49,290 bases of DNA from the NCBI GenBank assembly GCA_937989585.1, contig CALKRW010000035.1, forward strand, positions 1 through 49,290, read 5' to 3'. Positions 48,655 through 49,290 of this stretch are shown piece after piece (within the stretch, counting starts at the first letter, position 1; every line of letters begins with the position of its first letter). The notes beneath the pieces were generated by a model that saw only the letters and a program-made list of their open reading frames with translations, searched no databases and was not told the origin of the DNA. A program made the position numbers and the translations under genes. This DNA comes from an uncultured Porphyromonadaceae bacterium (GTDB taxonomy: Bacteria; Bacteroidota; Bacteroidia; Bacteroidales; Muribaculaceae).

Positions 48655-49290
48655 TTATTTTATTGGCTCTTTGCTTGGTGTTCCAGCTTTTCTTGGATAT
48701 TTAGCTGGTGTTTTTTTTGTTTTTTCTATTGTTATAATTGTTCTTCCTATATCACTTTGTGGTAAATCAAAAGTTTCTACATTTTTTATTGTTCCACCAA
48801 GAACATTTATTGCCTTTTTGGCCTGTTCAATTTCTTCTTCTGCTTCAGATGCTTTCATACATATTATTTTTCCATTTTCTTTTACTAATGGTATTAAATA
48901 TTCTGACAATGTTGATAAATTTGCAACTGCTCTTGATGTAGAAATATCAAATTTTTCTCTATATTTCTTATTTTGTCCAAATTCTTCAGCTCTTGCATGA
49001 ACTAATTCAACATTTTTTAAATTTAATTCATTTATTACTTCTTGTAGAAAAATTAATCTCTTATTTAATGAATCAACTAAAGTAAATTTTAATGATTCGT
49101 TCATTATTGCTAATGGTATACCAGGAAAACCTGCTCCTGTTCCAACATCAACAACACTTAATTTATTAGGAATGTCTTTATATATTGTAAGTGAATCTAT
49201 AAAATGCTTCAAAATTATCTCATTTGGTTCAATTATTGCTGTTAAATTGATTTTTTCATTCCATTCAATTAACATATTCATATATTTATA
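48655..49290 (-). CDS. rsmG: 16S rRNA m7G527 methyltransferase, partial, Firmicutes-like
   Basis: A methyltransferase that modifies G527 of 16S rRNA. LIEWNEKINLTAIIEPNEII is the family's N-terminal signature; VVDVGTGAGFPGIPLAI is the SAM-binding loop; RAVANLSTLSEYLIPLVKENG follows; and the end RKAGTPSKEPI is typical of Firmicutes, not Bacteroidetes, RsmG. Residues upstream of the Met at 49281 stay in frame to the window end, so the gene lacks roughly 20-25 N-terminal residues and is cut by the edge. Codons are extremely AT-biased, unlike any other gene here. It is most likely DNA of another, low-GC organism joined to this contig. Confidence 0.93.
   Translation of the reverse strand, partial: YKYMNMLIEWNEKINLTAIIEPNEIILKHFIDSLTIYKDIPNKLSVVDVGTGAGFPGIPLAIMNESLKFTLVDSLNKRLIFLQEVINELNLKNVELVHARAEEFGQNKKYREKFDISTSRAVANLSTLSEYLIPLVKENGKIICMKASEAEEEIEQAKKAINVLGGTIKNVETFDLPQSDIGRTIITIEKTKKTPAKYPRKAGTPSKEPIK

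Overview
The window looks like about 48.6 kb of a Bacteroidales chromosome, probably a gut member close to Muribaculaceae or Prevotellaceae. The evidence is promoters of the Bacteroidetes type (TTTG, about 20 nt, TAnnTTTG), no obvious Shine-Dalgarno sequences, DUF6452/DUF6048-type neighbours, a hybrid two-component (HTCS) regulator, many signal peptides on carbohydrate-active enzymes, and a C-terminal 'YNLQG..R...GLYI...KV.V' tag on secreted proteins. The last ~650 bases are different: very AT-rich and carrying a Firmicutes-like rsmG cut by the edge. This is best explained as a chimeric contig end.

Layout. 0.1-1.75 kb (minus): ECF sigma factor, single-TM anti-sigma-like protein and a small secreted CpxP/Spy-like protein. 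1.9-6.4 kb (plus): a household operon (DUF4199-like membrane protein, GT2 glycosyltransferase, nitroreductase, DUF6452-like lipoprotein, DUF6048-like barrel, SDR), then tRNA-Leu(CAA). 6.7-12.5 kb (minus): a pectin-oligosaccharide operon of a GH28-GH105 fusion, kduD, an orphan PTS EIIC (GatC-like) and kduI with a signal peptide. 12.8-17.3 kb (plus): xylB, xylA and a XylE-type symporter. 17.6-27.8 kb (plus): a giant multi-domain pectin methylesterase, a PL1-like pectate lyase, a GH3 and a GH43. 27.9-32.5 kb: a lower-GC patch with an AlbA_2/HATPase-type regulator, a 1.2-kb non-coding stretch with repeats, copy A of a structured RNA element and two small envelope proteins. 32.5-43.6 kb (minus): pectinesterase, uxaA, uxaB, exuT-like transporter, uxaC and an HTCS regulator. 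43.6-48.5 kb (plus): copy B of the RNA element, then a beta-helix-like secreted protein and a large tagged surface protein.

How the genes fit together. Tagged extracellular enzymes (PL1, large CE8) would open pectin. Periplasmic CE8, GH28-GH105, GH3 and GH43 would finish oligosaccharides. Saturated galacturonate would enter through the ExuT-like transporter and pass UxaC-UxaB-UxaA to 2-keto-3-deoxygluconate (KDG). Unsaturated uronate would pass KduI-KduD to the same intermediate. Xylose released by GH43/GH3 would be taken up by the XylE-like symporter and pass XylA-XylB. KDG kinase and aldolase, and any SusC/SusD pair, are not in the window.

Most unusual observations: a ~240-nt non-coding element present twice (30.5 and 43.9 kb) with conserved stems, a compensatory base pair and a promoter at the same distance upstream; an HTCS that lacks its ATP-binding domain and has Arg in place of the acidic residue after the DHp histidine; a KduI with a signal peptide next to an EIIC without its PTS partners; and the chimeric 3' end. 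All names come from reading sequence only; no database search was run.
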